Source: Opitutaceae bacterium (GTDB lineage: Bacteria; Verrucomicrobiota; Verrucomicrobiia; Opitutales; Opitutaceae). From it: a stretch of 64,000 nucleotides of DNA. The notes beneath the pieces are model-generated. The model did not search any database. It saw nothing but the letters and a program-made list of their open reading frames with translations, and was not told where the DNA came from. The stretch covers positions 266,038 through 330,037 of the forward strand of contig JAHCAZ010000001.1 of assembly GCA_019634615.1 (NCBI GenBank), given 5' to 3'. The position numbers and the translations under genes are program-made. How positions within the stretch are numbered: position 1 is the first letter of the stretch; each line of letters begins with the position of its first letter. Below, one piece after another: positions 1-8,973 of the stretch.

Positions 1-11
1 GTTCGCCTCGG

Positions 12-92
12 TGGGTAGGGTCCGGCCTGCGGACGGACCGCGTTTGGCATTCGCAGGCCAATCCGCCCGTCCGGAGGCCGGGTGCTACCCAA
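12..92. repeat. Type A palindromic element, copy 1
   Basis: This is an imperfect inverted repeat beginning with TGGGTAG and ending with CTACCCAA, with GTCCGGCCTGCGGACGGAC and CCGTCCGGAGGCCGGG arms inside. The same architecture recurs at 15429, 51062 and 63245. It ends about 50 bases before the best start of the DUF2235 gene. It has no protein-coding character of its own. Confidence 0.8.
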
Positions 93-141
93 GGTGCAAT
101 TTAGGCCTGACGTATCGCCGTCGGTTACCACACTGCCGGCC

Positions 142-1374
142 ATGCCCCCGAATCGCACCGTGCCGAGTAAGCCGCGTGACGTCGTGCGATCGACCGTGGC
201 CTGTGCGGCGGATTGGCAGGTCGACTCGGGAGGTCGGCATCATGTGTTCCTGTTCGACGGCACGTGGAACGACGAGACCGGGCCGAACCCGGCGGACTTC
301 TCCTGGGATCCAACGCGGCAGCTCTGGGTGAGTCGGACGGATCCAACGCGCGCCTTTCCGCCGATCATCACCAACGTCGCGAAAACGATGCACGCCCTCG
401 CGGCCGATGGGCCGGGGCAGCTCACGCATTATTTCCGCGGCGTGGGCAACGACGACGAGAACGACGCGCTGAACAAGCTCGTCGAGGGTGGTGTGGCGGG
501 GGAGGAGACCTTCATCCGGCGCAACGCGTATCTCACCTTTCTGCAGCACTACCGGCGCGGCGACCGCATCTCGATCCTCGGGTTCAGCCGCGGCGCGGCG
601 TCGGCGCGGCTGTTCGCCCGCGACCTGCGGCAGCGCGGGTTACTCGATGCAGTGCTGATCGAGAGCCGGCGGCGGCGCGTACGGAACAGCGGCGACAGCC
701 GCCTCGAGGTGTGGGGGCTGTACACCCACAAGGCCAGGACCCTGCTGCCCGGCGAAGCGCTCGACCTCGCGTTTGTCGGCGTCTGGGACACGGTGGCGAC
801 CTCGCTGGGCGTCAAGGCATCCGACCTCGAACCGGATGCCGCGGTCGGTCATGTCGTGCATTGTGTGGCACTGGATGAGGAGCGGAACCTGTATGCGCCC
901 TCGCTCCTGCTGGATCCGGCTCGACCCAACGTGAAGGAAGTCTGGTTCCCGGGCTGCCACAGCGACGTGGGTGGCGGCTATTTCCACGACGCGCTCGGCC
1001 GGGTGACACTGGACTTCCTTTGGCGCAACTGGAACGCCGCGCTCGCGGCCCAGGGTGCGGCGCCGCTCGCCTGGCGCGACGCGGCCGCGGCTCGTTATGC
1101 GGATACGGCCGGCCTTACGTGGCTGCGGCACAGTGAGGGCGGCCTCACCGCGAAGCTCGGTCTCAGCGCCCGGCCGTGTGCGACGCCAACGGGTGCGCCG
1201 CCGCGGGTACATCCTTCGGTGGAGCGTTTCGTGCAGGAGGGCGGCCTGTTTTTTGCGATCGAGGGCGACGGGTTTCCGCCCGAGACGCGGGTCAGCGGTC
1301 CGGTCTATGCGCCGCCGGCGTACCCGGGTGCGGGCGGCGTCGAGCTTTACGACCGTGCGGATTGGCCGGCCTGA
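142..1374 (+). CDS. DUF2235 alpha/beta-hydrolase-like protein
   Basis: The 410-residue protein carries the marks of the DUF2235 family, which is related to the Tle1 phospholipase effectors. These are an N-terminal FLFDGTWND strand motif, a GFSRGAASAR nucleophile elbow (GxSxG type with the presumed catalytic Ser), a VWDTVATSLG block, and PGCHSDVGGGY near the C-terminal third, which would supply Asp/His. The reading frame stays open upstream to a GTG at 82, but that codon lies in palindromic element A, so ATG 142 is preferred. No secretion signal, VgrG, PAAR or immunity-like partner is next to it, so an effector role is not supported by context. A cytosolic or envelope lipid/ester hydrolase is the safe reading. 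Its substrate is unknown. Confidence 0.85.
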   Translation: MPPNRTVPSKPRDVVRSTVACAADWQVDSGGRHHVFLFDGTWNDETGPNPADFSWDPTRQLWVSRTDPTRAFPPIITNVAKTMHALAADGPGQLTHYFRGVGNDDENDALNKLVEGGVAGEETFIRRNAYLTFLQHYRRGDRISILGFSRGAASARLFARDLRQRGLLDAVLIESRRRRVRNSGDSRLEVWGLYTHKARTLLPGEALDLAFVGVWDTVATSLGVKASDLEPDAAVGHVVHCVALDEERNLYAPSLLLDPARPNVKEVWFPGCHSDVGGGYFHDALGRVTLDFLWRNWNAALAAQGAAPLAWRDAAAARYADTAGLTWLRHSEGGLTAKLGLSARPCATPTGAPPRVHPSVERFVQEGGLFFAIEGDGFPPETRVSGPVYAPPAYPGAGGVELYDRADWPA

Positions 1375-1410
1375 TCGGCCGCCGGCCTCTCGATCCGATT
1401 TTCCAACCCC

Positions 1411-3045
1411 ATGAGTCATTTCATCAATCGCCGCGAAGACGTCGTCACTGAAGCCATCGATGGTTTCCTGCTGGGCTGCGGGCCGGGCCGGCTGGCCCGG
1501 CTCGATGGCTATCCGCACACCAAGGTCATCGTGCGTCAGGACTGGGACAAATCCCGGGTCGCGCTGATCACCGGCGGCGGTGCAGGGCACGAGCCCAGCC
1601 ATGCCGGATTCATCGGCGAGGGTATGCTCACCGCGGTCGTGAGCGGGGAGGTGTTTGCGTCGCCGAGCGTGGACGCCGTGCTCAGCGCCATCTGCGCCGT
1701 GACCGGTGCCCCGGGCTGCCTGCTGATCGTGAAGAACTACACCGGCGACCGCCTCAACTTCGGCCTCGCGGCGGAGCGCGCGCGCCAGATGGGGCACCAG
1801 GTCGAATTGGTGTTCGTGGCGGATGATATTGCGATTGCGGGGGCGCCGCAGCCGCGCGGCATCGCCGGGACCGTGCTGGTGCACAAGGTTGCCGGCCATG
1901 CGGCCGCGCGCGGCGCCACGCTCGCCGAGGTGAAGGCGGCGGCGGCCGACGCGGCCAGGCACGTCGTTACGCTCGGGCTCGCCTTCACGACCTGCACGCG
2001 ACCGGGTGACGCCGCCAATCTGCGCATCGCGGCCGGCTCGGCGGAACTGGGCCTCGGCATCCACGGCGAGCCCGGCGCGCGGGTGATCCCTGCCGCGAAC
2101 GCGCGCGAACTGGTCGCGACGATGGTGCAGGAGCTGCAACCCCATGTGCCGGCAAGCGGTCCGCTGGCGGTGCTCGTGAACAACCTCGGCGGCGCCACGC
2201 CGATCGAGATGAACATCGTGGTGCGCGAGCTGGCTGCCTCGACTCTCGGACCCCGCATCGAGCTGCTGGTAGGTCCGGGTGAATTGATGACGGCCCTGGA
2301 CATGCAGGGCGTCTCCCTTTCGCTCCTGCCGTTGGATGCGGCGCGACGCGCGGCCCTGCTCAGCGCGGTGCAGACCCCGAGTTGGCCCGGGGCGCGGGCG
2401 ATCGCGCCGCTCACGGTGCTCCCGCTGCCGAACATCGCCACGCGGACCTTCGTGGGTTCGGAGGCGCCGGCGGTGGCCGGCCTGATCACCGCGATGGGCC
2501 GGGCGCTGCTGGCGAGCGAGGAGGAGGTCAACGCCCTCGACCGGCGCATCGGCGACGGCGACACGGGTTCGACCTTTGCGAACGCGGCCCGCGCGGTGCT
2601 CGGGGCGCTGGAGCGGCGCGAGTTGCCGCTCGCGCAGCCTGACCAGCTGTGTCTCGCGCTGGGCGATCTCCTGGGGCGCAGCATGGGGGCCTCGAGCGGG
2701 GTGCTGTTGTCGATCTTCTTCACGGCCGCCGGCACCGCGCTGGCGCAGGGGGCGACGCCGACGGCGGCATGGGCGACGGGTTTGGAACGCATGCAGGCCT
2801 ACGGCGGGGCGAAGCCGGGTGATCGCACGATGATCGACGCGCTGGCGCCGGCGATCGCGGCGCTGGGGAAGGGCGGGTTGTCGGCCGCGGCCGACGCCGC
2901 GAAAAAAGGCGCGGAGGCGACCGCGGCGATGGCCAAGGCCGGAGCCGGGCGGGCGTCGTACGTGAATGCGCAGAACCTGACCGGCGTGCCGGACCCGGGG
3001 GCGACGGCGGTGGCGATCGCGCTGGCCGCGGCGGCCCGGCGCTGA
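1411..3045 (+). CDS. dhaK: Dihydroxyacetone kinase, DhaK-DhaL fusion
   Basis: This is a single-chain ATP-dependent dihydroxyacetone (or glyceraldehyde/triose) kinase of 544 residues. The N-terminal half is a DhaK domain with GGGAGHEPSHAGF near residue 55 and GLGIHGEPG. In the latter His218 is positioned to form the hemiaminal with the keto substrate. From about residue 350 comes a DhaL domain with the Mg-ATP binding DRRIGDGDTG motif and a SMGASSG loop. A fused DAK1-DAK2 layout is typical of ATP-using enzymes, as opposed to PEP:PTS-dependent split DhaK/L/M systems, and no DhaM is nearby. The gene follows the DUF2235 gene by 36 bases. It would feed dihydroxyacetone phosphate into glycolysis. 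Confidence 0.93.
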   Translation: MSHFINRREDVVTEAIDGFLLGCGPGRLARLDGYPHTKVIVRQDWDKSRVALITGGGAGHEPSHAGFIGEGMLTAVVSGEVFASPSVDAVLSAICAVTGAPGCLLIVKNYTGDRLNFGLAAERARQMGHQVELVFVADDIAIAGAPQPRGIAGTVLVHKVAGHAAARGATLAEVKAAAADAARHVVTLGLAFTTCTRPGDAANLRIAAGSAELGLGIHGEPGARVIPAANARELVATMVQELQPHVPASGPLAVLVNNLGGATPIEMNIVVRELAASTLGPRIELLVGPGELMTALDMQGVSLSLLPLDAARRAALLSAVQTPSWPGARAIAPLTVLPLPNIATRTFVGSEAPAVAGLITAMGRALLASEEEVNALDRRIGDGDTGSTFANAARAVLGALERRELPLAQPDQLCLALGDLLGRSMGASSGVLLSIFFTAAGTALAQGATPTAAWATGLERMQAYGGAKPGDRTMIDALAPAIAALGKGGLSAAADAAKKGAEATAAMAKAGAGRASYVNAQNLTGVPDPGATAVAIALAAAARR

Positions 3046-3054
3046 CGCGGACAC

Positions 3055-3909
3055 CTATTTCTTCCGGTTCGGCTTCGCGCCGGGTTCGTCGTCGGGAAAG
3101 GTCATCGGGCCGATGATGACCTGGCCCTCGGGGATGTCGGTCGAGACGGTGACCTCTTCCTTATCCATCTCGCGGTCGAACCACGGGGCGCCGGCGGCGA
3201 ACATCTCCTTGATGAACAGGTTGAGGTCGCGGTTGGCCGGGTCGTCGACAATCATGTCGGTCTTCCAGAGGTAGCGCGGCTTGGCCGGGCGGCCCTTTTT
3301 GTCCTTCGCGCCCGGCTCCTGGTAGGCCCACGCGGTGACGCGGATGAAGAGCTTTTCGTAATTGGCCTTCTGCAGGCGTTCCTCGAAACCGTGCTCCTTC
3401 TGGCGCATGAGCTGGGTCGGGACGCCGCCGATGATCGTGGCGACCGGCGGGTCGGAGGTCTCGTTGTAGATCACGTCGTTCAGGTACGGGTTGCGCAGGA
3501 ACCCGCGGCCGTAGTGCACGGTGAGGACGACCTCGGGTTTCTCATCGGCCTTGATCTCACGGAAGCCGCGCCGGTCTAGTTCGGCGCGGAGGTGCTTGAG
3601 GACCTCGCCCTGCTTGACGGGCCGGATGAGGGGCACGGCGCCGCTGGCATCGGTCACGGCGGCGATGCCGTAGATTTTGCCGTTGGGTTTCACCTTGGCC
3701 TTGCTCCAGCCCTCGAAGGGGCGGTCGATCGCGGACCGCACGTCGATGTCGAGGGTGATCTCCTGGCTGTTGCGCTTGGCGGGTTTGGCGGCCGCGCCGG
3801 TCGCGGCGTCGTCGGCGGCGTGGGCGGTCAGCGGCAGCGCGAGGGCGAGGGCCCAGGCGCACAGGCGGCGTACCGGGAAGGGTGGGGCGGCGGGTGCGGG
3901 GGAATGCAC
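3055..3909 (-). CDS. Secreted protein of unknown function (DUF4136-like)
   Basis: The 284-residue protein begins with a signal-peptide-like segment, with an Arg pair, a hydrophobic run ALALALPLTAHA and an Ala-rich cleavage region. A mixed domain follows with LKHLRAELDRRGFREI and KPEVVLTVHYGRG. That resembles the DUF4136-type pattern of a short helix followed by a strand found in periplasmic lipoproteins. There is no lipobox Cys and no catalytic motif that I recognise. The C-terminus is charged and Lys-rich. It converges with the dihydroxyacetone kinase gene with only nine bases between the stops. It is probably periplasmic or outer-membrane associated. The family assignment is tentative. Confidence 0.7.
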   Translation of the reverse strand: MHSPAPAAPPFPVRRLCAWALALALPLTAHAADDAATGAAAKPAKRNSQEITLDIDVRSAIDRPFEGWSKAKVKPNGKIYGIAAVTDASGAVPLIRPVKQGEVLKHLRAELDRRGFREIKADEKPEVVLTVHYGRGFLRNPYLNDVIYNETSDPPVATIIGGVPTQLMRQKEHGFEERLQKANYEKLFIRVTAWAYQEPGAKDKKGRPAKPRYLWKTDMIVDDPANRDLNLFIKEMFAAGAPWFDREMDKEEVTVSTDIPEGQVIIGPMTFPDDEPGAKPNRKK

Positions 3910-4108
3910 GGGAAAGGGGTTAACCGGCGGGGCCGGCGGCCGTCAACTGGACACGTCGGCACGGAAATGGCAGGGCGGTTATTGGCGTCTATAAGCATGA
4001 CGTCTGAATGCCGCTCGCGGCGCAGTGAACTTGATCGGCGGCACGCCCTGCGCCATCCTTGGGAGTAGAAAATCCCCAACCCCCCAAACACCCGAAATCG
4101 GAGGCCCC

Positions 4109-4378
4109 ATGAGCGTCATCAAAATCCATCTGGAATATGCCGAGTTCGATGCCATCGAGCGTTACGCCAAGAAGCTCGGCGTCACCCCCGAGGACATCGC
4201 GTATGCCGGCCTGAACCAACTCATGCTGAAGGGCGAGACCCCGGAGCTGAACCGGGAGATCCTCGAGACGCGGGAGTGGCGCAAGAACACGCTCCCGATG
4301 TGGAGCGACTCAGCCGGATCGGTGCACATCTACGAAGGTCAGCCGGATTGCGAGCCGTCGCGCAGCAAGCTGCACTGA
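4109..4378 (+). CDS. Small conserved-looking protein, unknown function
   Basis: This 89-residue protein starts at ATG 4109 with a good ribosome-binding site (CGGAGG) seven bases upstream. It is short, acidic-to-neutral and helix-rich, with a YAKKLGVTPEDIAYAGLNQL segment that looks like a small helical, possibly helix-turn-helix-like, unit. The C-terminal tail contains a single Cys. It has no signal peptide or membrane segment. I do not recognise the family. Codon use matches the neighbours. A strong GCGCGC-GCAA-GCGCGC hairpin lies just after the stop. Confidence 0.7.
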   Translation: MSVIKIHLEYAEFDAIERYAKKLGVTPEDIAYAGLNQLMLKGETPELNREILETREWRKNTLPMWSDSAGSVHIYEGQPDCEPSRSKLH

Positions 4379-4386
4379 GCCGGAGG

Positions 4387-4402
4387 GCGCGCGCAAGCGC
4401 GC
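4387..4402 (+). terminator. GC hairpin with GCAA tetraloop after the small gene
   Basis: A six-pair G/C stem closed by a GNRA loop begins eight bases after the stop of the small protein gene. No T-tract follows, so it is a weak candidate for an intrinsic terminator. It may instead be the remains of a palindromic element, since GGCCTACG follows as in type H. Confidence 0.35.
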
Positions 4403-4490
4403 TGGCCTACGGGTGGGCCCCGGTCGGTCCACCTGACTGTGCCATTGTTTCCCATTGACCGGGTTTGGTTCGGCGCCTGACTAGCGCTGC

Positions 4491-5864
4491 ATGGTGCCCA
4501 GCATCCTCATAGTGGACGATGAAAAGCACTCGCGCGAGGGCTTGAGAGAGGCGTTGGCCGACAGCTATGACGTCTCGCTGGCGGCGAACGCCGACGAGGC
4601 CTTCAACCTCCTGGACGCCCAGCCGTTCGAGGTGGTCCTGACCGACCTGCGCATGCCGGGCAAATCCGGTCTCAAGGTCATCGACCGCGCGCTGGCCATG
4701 CCCAACAAGCCGGCCGTCCTCATGATGACGGCCTATGGCAACATCGAGACGGCCGTCGAGGCGATGAAGCGCGGGGCCGTGGATTTCCTGACCAAGCCGG
4801 TCAACATCGAGCGCCTCGAGGTGCTCATCCAGCGGGCCCTCAAGACGCGCACGCTGGAGGTCGAGGTGAAGCAGCTGCACGAGCGGCTCGACGAGAAATT
4901 CAGCTTCGACCACATCATCGGCCACTCGATGGCGCTCAAGACCGTCATCGACCAGGTGAAACTGGTGGCGCCGTCCCGGGCCACGATCCTCATCGAGGGT
5001 GAGTCCGGCACGGGCAAGGAGCTGATCGCCCAGGCGATCCACCAGGTGAGCCCGCGCACCCGGGCGCCGTTCATCGCGGTGCACTGCGCCGCGCTCTCGG
5101 AGAACCTGCTCGAGAGCGAGATCTTCGGCCACGAGAAGGGCTCGTTCACCGGCGCCACCGAGCGGCGGGTGGGGCGCTTCGAGTCGGCGGACGGCGGCAC
5201 GCTCTTCCTCGACGAGATCGGCGAGATCTCCGCGTCGACCCAGGTCAAGCTCCTGCGCTTCCTCGAGACGCGCACCATCGAGCGCGTCGGCGGCTCGAAG
5301 CCCATCGAGCTCGACGTCCGCCTCGTCGCGGCGACGAACCGCAACCTCGAGCAGATGGTGAAGGCGGGAAAGTTCCGCGAGGACCTGTACTTCCGCCTCA
5401 ACGTCGTGCGCCTGACCATGCCGCCGTTGCGCGAGCGGGCGGAGGACATCCCGCTCCTGCTGGCGCATTTCATCGCGATCTTCGCCAAGGAGAACGGCTT
5501 GGCGCCGCTGACGATCGAGCCGGGCGCGGTGCAGACGCTGCAGCGCTACCCCTGGCCGGGGAACATCCGCGAGCTGCGCAATTTCTGCGAGAACGTGGTC
5601 GTGATGTACCGCGGCAAGACCCTGAGCGAGTACGACCTCGACCCGCGGTTCCGCGGGGCCGCGCCGACCTTGCCGGTCGCGGGGAGCGTGGCGCCGGTGG
5701 TGACGAACCCGCTGTCGGTCGCGGAGAACGAGAAGCGCCTCCTGCGCGAGGCGCTGATCAAGGCCCGGGGCAACCGCACCAAGGCGGCCGAGCTCATGGG
5801 CATCAGCCGGCGCACGCTGCACCGCAAGCTGGTCGAGTGGCCCGAGCTCGACGTGCAGGACTGA
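4491..5864 (+). CDS. Sigma-54-dependent response regulator, NtrC family
   Basis: The 457-residue protein has three parts. The N-terminal receiver has acidic residues at 9-10, phospho-acceptor Asp52 in LTDLRMPG and a Lys in FLTKPV. The central AAA+ domain has Walker A GESGTGKE near 170, the sigma-54 contact loop written GSFTGA instead of the usual GAFTGA, Walker B GTLFLDEIGE, and an arginine-finger region RFRLNVVRL-like near 300. The C-terminal Fis-type helix-turn-helix is NRTKAAELMGISRRTLHRKL. It activates transcription from sigma-54 promoters when phosphorylated. It is only nine bases upstream of the next gene and heads the exopolysaccharide-type block, so control of envelope polysaccharide is the likely role. 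The partner kinase is not adjacent. The kinases at 42950-46692 are possible but unproven partners. Confidence 0.93.
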   Translation: MVPSILIVDDEKHSREGLREALADSYDVSLAANADEAFNLLDAQPFEVVLTDLRMPGKSGLKVIDRALAMPNKPAVLMMTAYGNIETAVEAMKRGAVDFLTKPVNIERLEVLIQRALKTRTLEVEVKQLHERLDEKFSFDHIIGHSMALKTVIDQVKLVAPSRATILIEGESGTGKELIAQAIHQVSPRTRAPFIAVHCAALSENLLESEIFGHEKGSFTGATERRVGRFESADGGTLFLDEIGEISASTQVKLLRFLETRTIERVGGSKPIELDVRLVAATNRNLEQMVKAGKFREDLYFRLNVVRLTMPPLRERAEDIPLLLAHFIAIFAKENGLAPLTIEPGAVQTLQRYPWPGNIRELRNFCENVVVMYRGKTLSEYDLDPRFRGAAPTLPVAGSVAPVVTNPLSVAENEKRLLREALIKARGNRTKAAELMGISRRTLHRKLVEWPELDVQD

Positions 5865-5873
5865 ACCGGCCCG

Positions 5874-7670
5874 ATGAAAAAGCCGCGCACGATCCAGGAG
5901 TGGATTCACTGGCTGGAGATGGGGGCGGGCGCGCGCTGGGTGCGCCGCGCCGCCGTGCTCGTCGGGGGCCTGGTGCTTTCGCTCCTCGTCGCCTGGAAGC
6001 AGTTCCATGGCCCGGGCAGCGAGGCGGTGCTCGTGCAGGCCGACGTCGGCCGGCAGCTCGCGCGCGGCGCCGGGTTCACGACGCAGGTCATTTACCCGCA
6101 GTCCGTCGCCGTGCTCGAGGCGCGGGGGACCGCCTTTGATCCCAAAAGGCCGCTGCCGGAACTGCACCAGGCGCCGTTGTACTCGCTGTGCCTCGGCGCC
6201 GCCCTGTGGGTGCTGCCGGAGGGGGCCCGCGAGGCGCTTTTCGCCAAGGCGCCGGCGCCGCCGGACGGCTTTGCGGCCGACTATTTCCTGCTCGGGTTCA
6301 ACCTCGTGCTGCTGTGGCTTGCGGCCTGGCTCACGTTCGACCTCGGGCGGCGCCTGTTCGAGCCGCGGGTCGGGTGGGTGGCGGCGCTGGGCGTGATGCT
6401 GTCGGTGCCCCTGTGGCGGCACACGGTGGCGGTCAACGGCCTGCCGTTGCTCATGGTGCTCGTGCTGGTCGCCTTCCGCCTCTGGTGGGCGTGGGAGCAG
6501 GCGCTGGCCGACGGGCGCCGGTCGGCCCTGGCCTGGGCGGCGGGGCTGGGCGCGGTCGGCGGGCTGCTGTTCCTGACCGAGTACTCCGCGGGGGCGCTGG
6601 TCCTCGTGGTCGCAGCCTACGCGTTCCGGCGGTTCGCGCCCCCGCGGCGCTGGCTCGGGGTGGCGGTGGTGGCCGGCGCGTTTGTCGTGGTGACGGGACC
6701 GTGGGTTTTCCGCAACGTGGCGCTGACCGGTTCGCCGGTGGGGTTGGCGGTGCAGAACGTGGCGTTGAAGGCCGGCGACTCCACGGCCGAGCCGGACCGC
6801 GTGCTGGCCACGCTCTCGGCGGACCTGCTGCGCGTCGACCTCAACAAGCTGGGCAACAAGACCCTGACCTCCCTGCAGGAAACCGTGACGTCGCGGCTCT
6901 GGGCCGGCGGGGCGCTGTGGTTCACGGCGTTTTTCGTGACCGGCTGGCTGTACTCGTTCCGGCACCCCGGCGTGGACCGCCTGCGGTGGGTCTTCACGGT
7001 AACCCTGGGCGTCTTGGTCCTCAGCCAGGCGGTGTGCAATTCCGGGGCGAGCGAGCGGTTGCCGGTCTATTACCTGTCGCCGCTGATCATCCTGTTCGGG
7101 GCGGCGTTCTTCTTCCTGCTGGTCGGCAGCAGCACGCACCTCGGGGCCTGGCCCCGGGTGGCGGCGACCGTGCTCCTGTGCCTCCAGGCGGTCCCGCTGG
7201 TGCGCGATGCGCTGGAGCCGCGGCGGCTGCATTTCAGCTACCCGCCTTATTTCCCCGGCCTCTTCCAGGGCCTGCGGCAGGAACTTGAGCGCCGCGGGGC
7301 GGCGGAGCGGTTCGTCGTCATGGCCGACGTCCCGGCGGGCGCGGCCTGGTATGGCGACCAGCGGGTCTGGGCGCAGCCGGACCGCCTGCGGGACCTGTTC
7401 GCCGTCACGCTCGAGCAGGACGTGGGCCTCCTGCTCCTGACGCCCCGGAGCCTGGAGCGGCCTTTCTTCGCGGATCTCGCGCTGGCCCAAGCAAATGCGA
7501 TCAGCAGTCGCACCTACGGGACCGAGCGGTTCGGCGACTGGAGCCGCATCTACGCCGGCCTCGCGAAGGGTGCGATCCCGGTCGATTTTCCCCTGCAGTC
7601 CCCCCAGCGCATCAGCGACAACCTCTACGTCCTGATGAACCCGGCCCTGCCGCGCCCGCTGGAAAAGTAA
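5874..7670 (+). CDS. Polytopic membrane protein, GT39/ArnT-like glycosyltransferase candidate
   Basis: The 598-residue protein has a first membrane helix near residue 25, then a large loop with QADVGRQLARG and a later LHQAPLYSL. In ArnT/PMT-type GT-C glycosyltransferases an acidic residue in this loop is catalytic, so Asp in QADVG is the best candidate. About ten further hydrophobic helices lie between residues 140 and 450, followed by a soluble C-terminal domain of roughly 150 residues. It would transfer a sugar from a polyprenyl-phosphate donor on the periplasmic side. The context (NtrC-type regulator before it, outer-membrane barrel and Wzc-like kinase after it) supports a cell-surface polysaccharide role. 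The family call rests on topology and loop pattern only. Confidence 0.65.
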   Translation: MKKPRTIQEWIHWLEMGAGARWVRRAAVLVGGLVLSLLVAWKQFHGPGSEAVLVQADVGRQLARGAGFTTQVIYPQSVAVLEARGTAFDPKRPLPELHQAPLYSLCLGAALWVLPEGAREALFAKAPAPPDGFAADYFLLGFNLVLLWLAAWLTFDLGRRLFEPRVGWVAALGVMLSVPLWRHTVAVNGLPLLMVLVLVAFRLWWAWEQALADGRRSALAWAAGLGAVGGLLFLTEYSAGALVLVVAAYAFRRFAPPRRWLGVAVVAGAFVVVTGPWVFRNVALTGSPVGLAVQNVALKAGDSTAEPDRVLATLSADLLRVDLNKLGNKTLTSLQETVTSRLWAGGALWFTAFFVTGWLYSFRHPGVDRLRWVFTVTLGVLVLSQAVCNSGASERLPVYYLSPLIILFGAAFFFLLVGSSTHLGAWPRVAATVLLCLQAVPLVRDALEPRRLHFSYPPYFPGLFQGLRQELERRGAAERFVVMADVPAGAAWYGDQRVWAQPDRLRDLFAVTLEQDVGLLLLTPRSLERPFFADLALAQANAISSRTYGTERFGDWSRIYAGLAKGAIPVDFPLQSPQRISDNLYVLMNPALPRPLEK

Positions 7671-7699
7671 TTGCTAACTGGCGATCAGACAATTTTATA
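7671..7699 (+). promoter_or_regulatory. Candidate sigma-70 promoter for the outer-membrane barrel gene
   Basis: TTGCTA (7671-7676) and TTTATA (7694-7699) are separated by 17 bases in a short AT-rich patch between two GC-rich genes. The -10 hexamer is 20 bases before ATG 7720. This suggests the downstream barrel and kinase genes can be transcribed independently of the regulator gene. Confidence 0.45.
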
Positions 7700-7719
7700 G
7701 GGCAGAGCAATCCGCCCTT

Positions 7720-8901
7720 ATGTCCAAACTGTATTCGCCATTGCTGCCGCTCCTCGGATTATGGGCGGCTTCCAACCTGGGAGCGGTCTATGCCCCTATT
7801 CCCGAGCAGGAGCAGGGCAAGGACTTCACCGCCGCGATCCGTGTGGGCGCCTCGCATGACAGCAACATCTTCGGCGCCGCGACCGGCGCCGTCAGCAGCG
7901 CGGTCTACACCGTCGAGCCCAGCCTCAAGCTCAACCGCTCGCTGTCCGACCAGACCTTCTTTTCCGCCTCCTACCGCCTGACCCTCGACCGCATGGAGGA
8001 CCGGCCCGGTGACCGGACGCTGGACAGCCATGACGCCAACGTCCGGCTGGCCCACGCCTTCAGCCAGGCGACCAACATCGACCTCAGCGACAACTACACC
8101 GTCGCCAAGAACCCCGAGTCGCTCCTCGCCGGCATCCCGCTCAACACCGACCAGTCGTTCGAGCGCAACCAGCTCGACGGCCGCTTCGTCACCAACCTCA
8201 CCGAGCGGGCCAACGCCACCCTGAAGGCGCGCACGGTCCATTACCGCTACGACAACGCCACGCTCGGCGCCAGTCTCGACCGGACCGAGAACCTCCTCGG
8301 CGCCGCCGTGAGCATCGATGTCGTGCCCGAGCTGAAGGCGGTCGGCGAATACCGCTTCCAGGACGTGGGCTACCGCTCCGCCGGGGCCAGCAAGGACAAG
8401 CAGTCGAACTTCCTCATCGGCGGCTTCGATTACGAGCTGGCCAAGAAGCTGACGGCCTCGGGTCGCCTCGGTTACGAATGGCGCCAGCGCGAGGGCGCGG
8501 GCGACACCGACGTGCCCTACGTCGAGCTTTCCGGCAAATACGACTACGCCGAGAAATCCTACATCACCGGCGGCTACATCCACACCATCGAGGAGGCCTC
8601 GAACGTCGCGCAGTTCACCGACACCCGCGTCAACCGCCTCTTCGTCAACATCCAGCATTCCGTCAGCGCCCTGATCGTCACGTCGACCTCCCTGACCTAC
8701 GAGCCCTCGACCCTGCTCGGTCGCGCGGCGCAGGCGGACGTGGATGAGACGACCACGCGGTTCGGCTTCGCGATGTCGTACCTGCCGACCCAGAACTGGA
8801 CGATCTCCGCGACCTACGACAACGACCGGGTGAAGTCCGACGACCCGAACCGCGAGTTGAAGCGCAACCGGTACGGCCTCAGCGCCGCCTTCTCGTTCTG
8901 A
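7720..8901 (+). CDS. Outer-membrane beta-barrel protein of the exopolysaccharide block
   Basis: The 393-residue protein has an N-terminal signal sequence (SKLYSPLLPLLGLWAASNLG). After it come many alternating amphipathic strands with aromatic girdles, such as FFSASYRLTLDRM, TLKARTVHYRY and YITGGYIHTIEEA. It ends in a terminal Phe (AAFSF), as expected for Bam-inserted barrels. It matches the BBP2/EpsL-type outer-membrane proteins often linked to exopolysaccharide loci. It is followed after 72 bases by the Wzc-like kinase and preceded by a candidate promoter. It may form or line the export pore. A direct transport role is inference. Confidence 0.8.
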   Translation: MSKLYSPLLPLLGLWAASNLGAVYAPIPEQEQGKDFTAAIRVGASHDSNIFGAATGAVSSAVYTVEPSLKLNRSLSDQTFFSASYRLTLDRMEDRPGDRTLDSHDANVRLAHAFSQATNIDLSDNYTVAKNPESLLAGIPLNTDQSFERNQLDGRFVTNLTERANATLKARTVHYRYDNATLGASLDRTENLLGAAVSIDVVPELKAVGEYRFQDVGYRSAGASKDKQSNFLIGGFDYELAKKLTASGRLGYEWRQREGAGDTDVPYVELSGKYDYAEKSYITGGYIHTIEEASNVAQFTDTRVNRLFVNIQHSVSALIVTSTSLTYEPSTLLGRAAQADVDETTTRFGFAMSYLPTQNWTISATYDNDRVKSDDPNRELKRNRYGLSAAFSF

Positions 8902-8973
8902 GCCGGCGGCCCCCCGCGCCGTGCAATCTGAGCTTGCTGCCCGCTGCCGCGGCAAGTTCGCTCGCCTGACTCC

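Noticed and set aside
640..3054. An 804-codon minus-strand frame opposite the DUF2235 and dihydroxyacetone kinase genes
   Set aside because: It has a low-complexity Arg-rich product with no domain and contradicts two well-supported genes.
4407..7490. A 1027-codon minus-strand frame opposite the NtrC-type regulator and membrane protein genes
   Set aside because: Its Arg/Gln/His-rich, motif-free translation is a mirror of the real genes.
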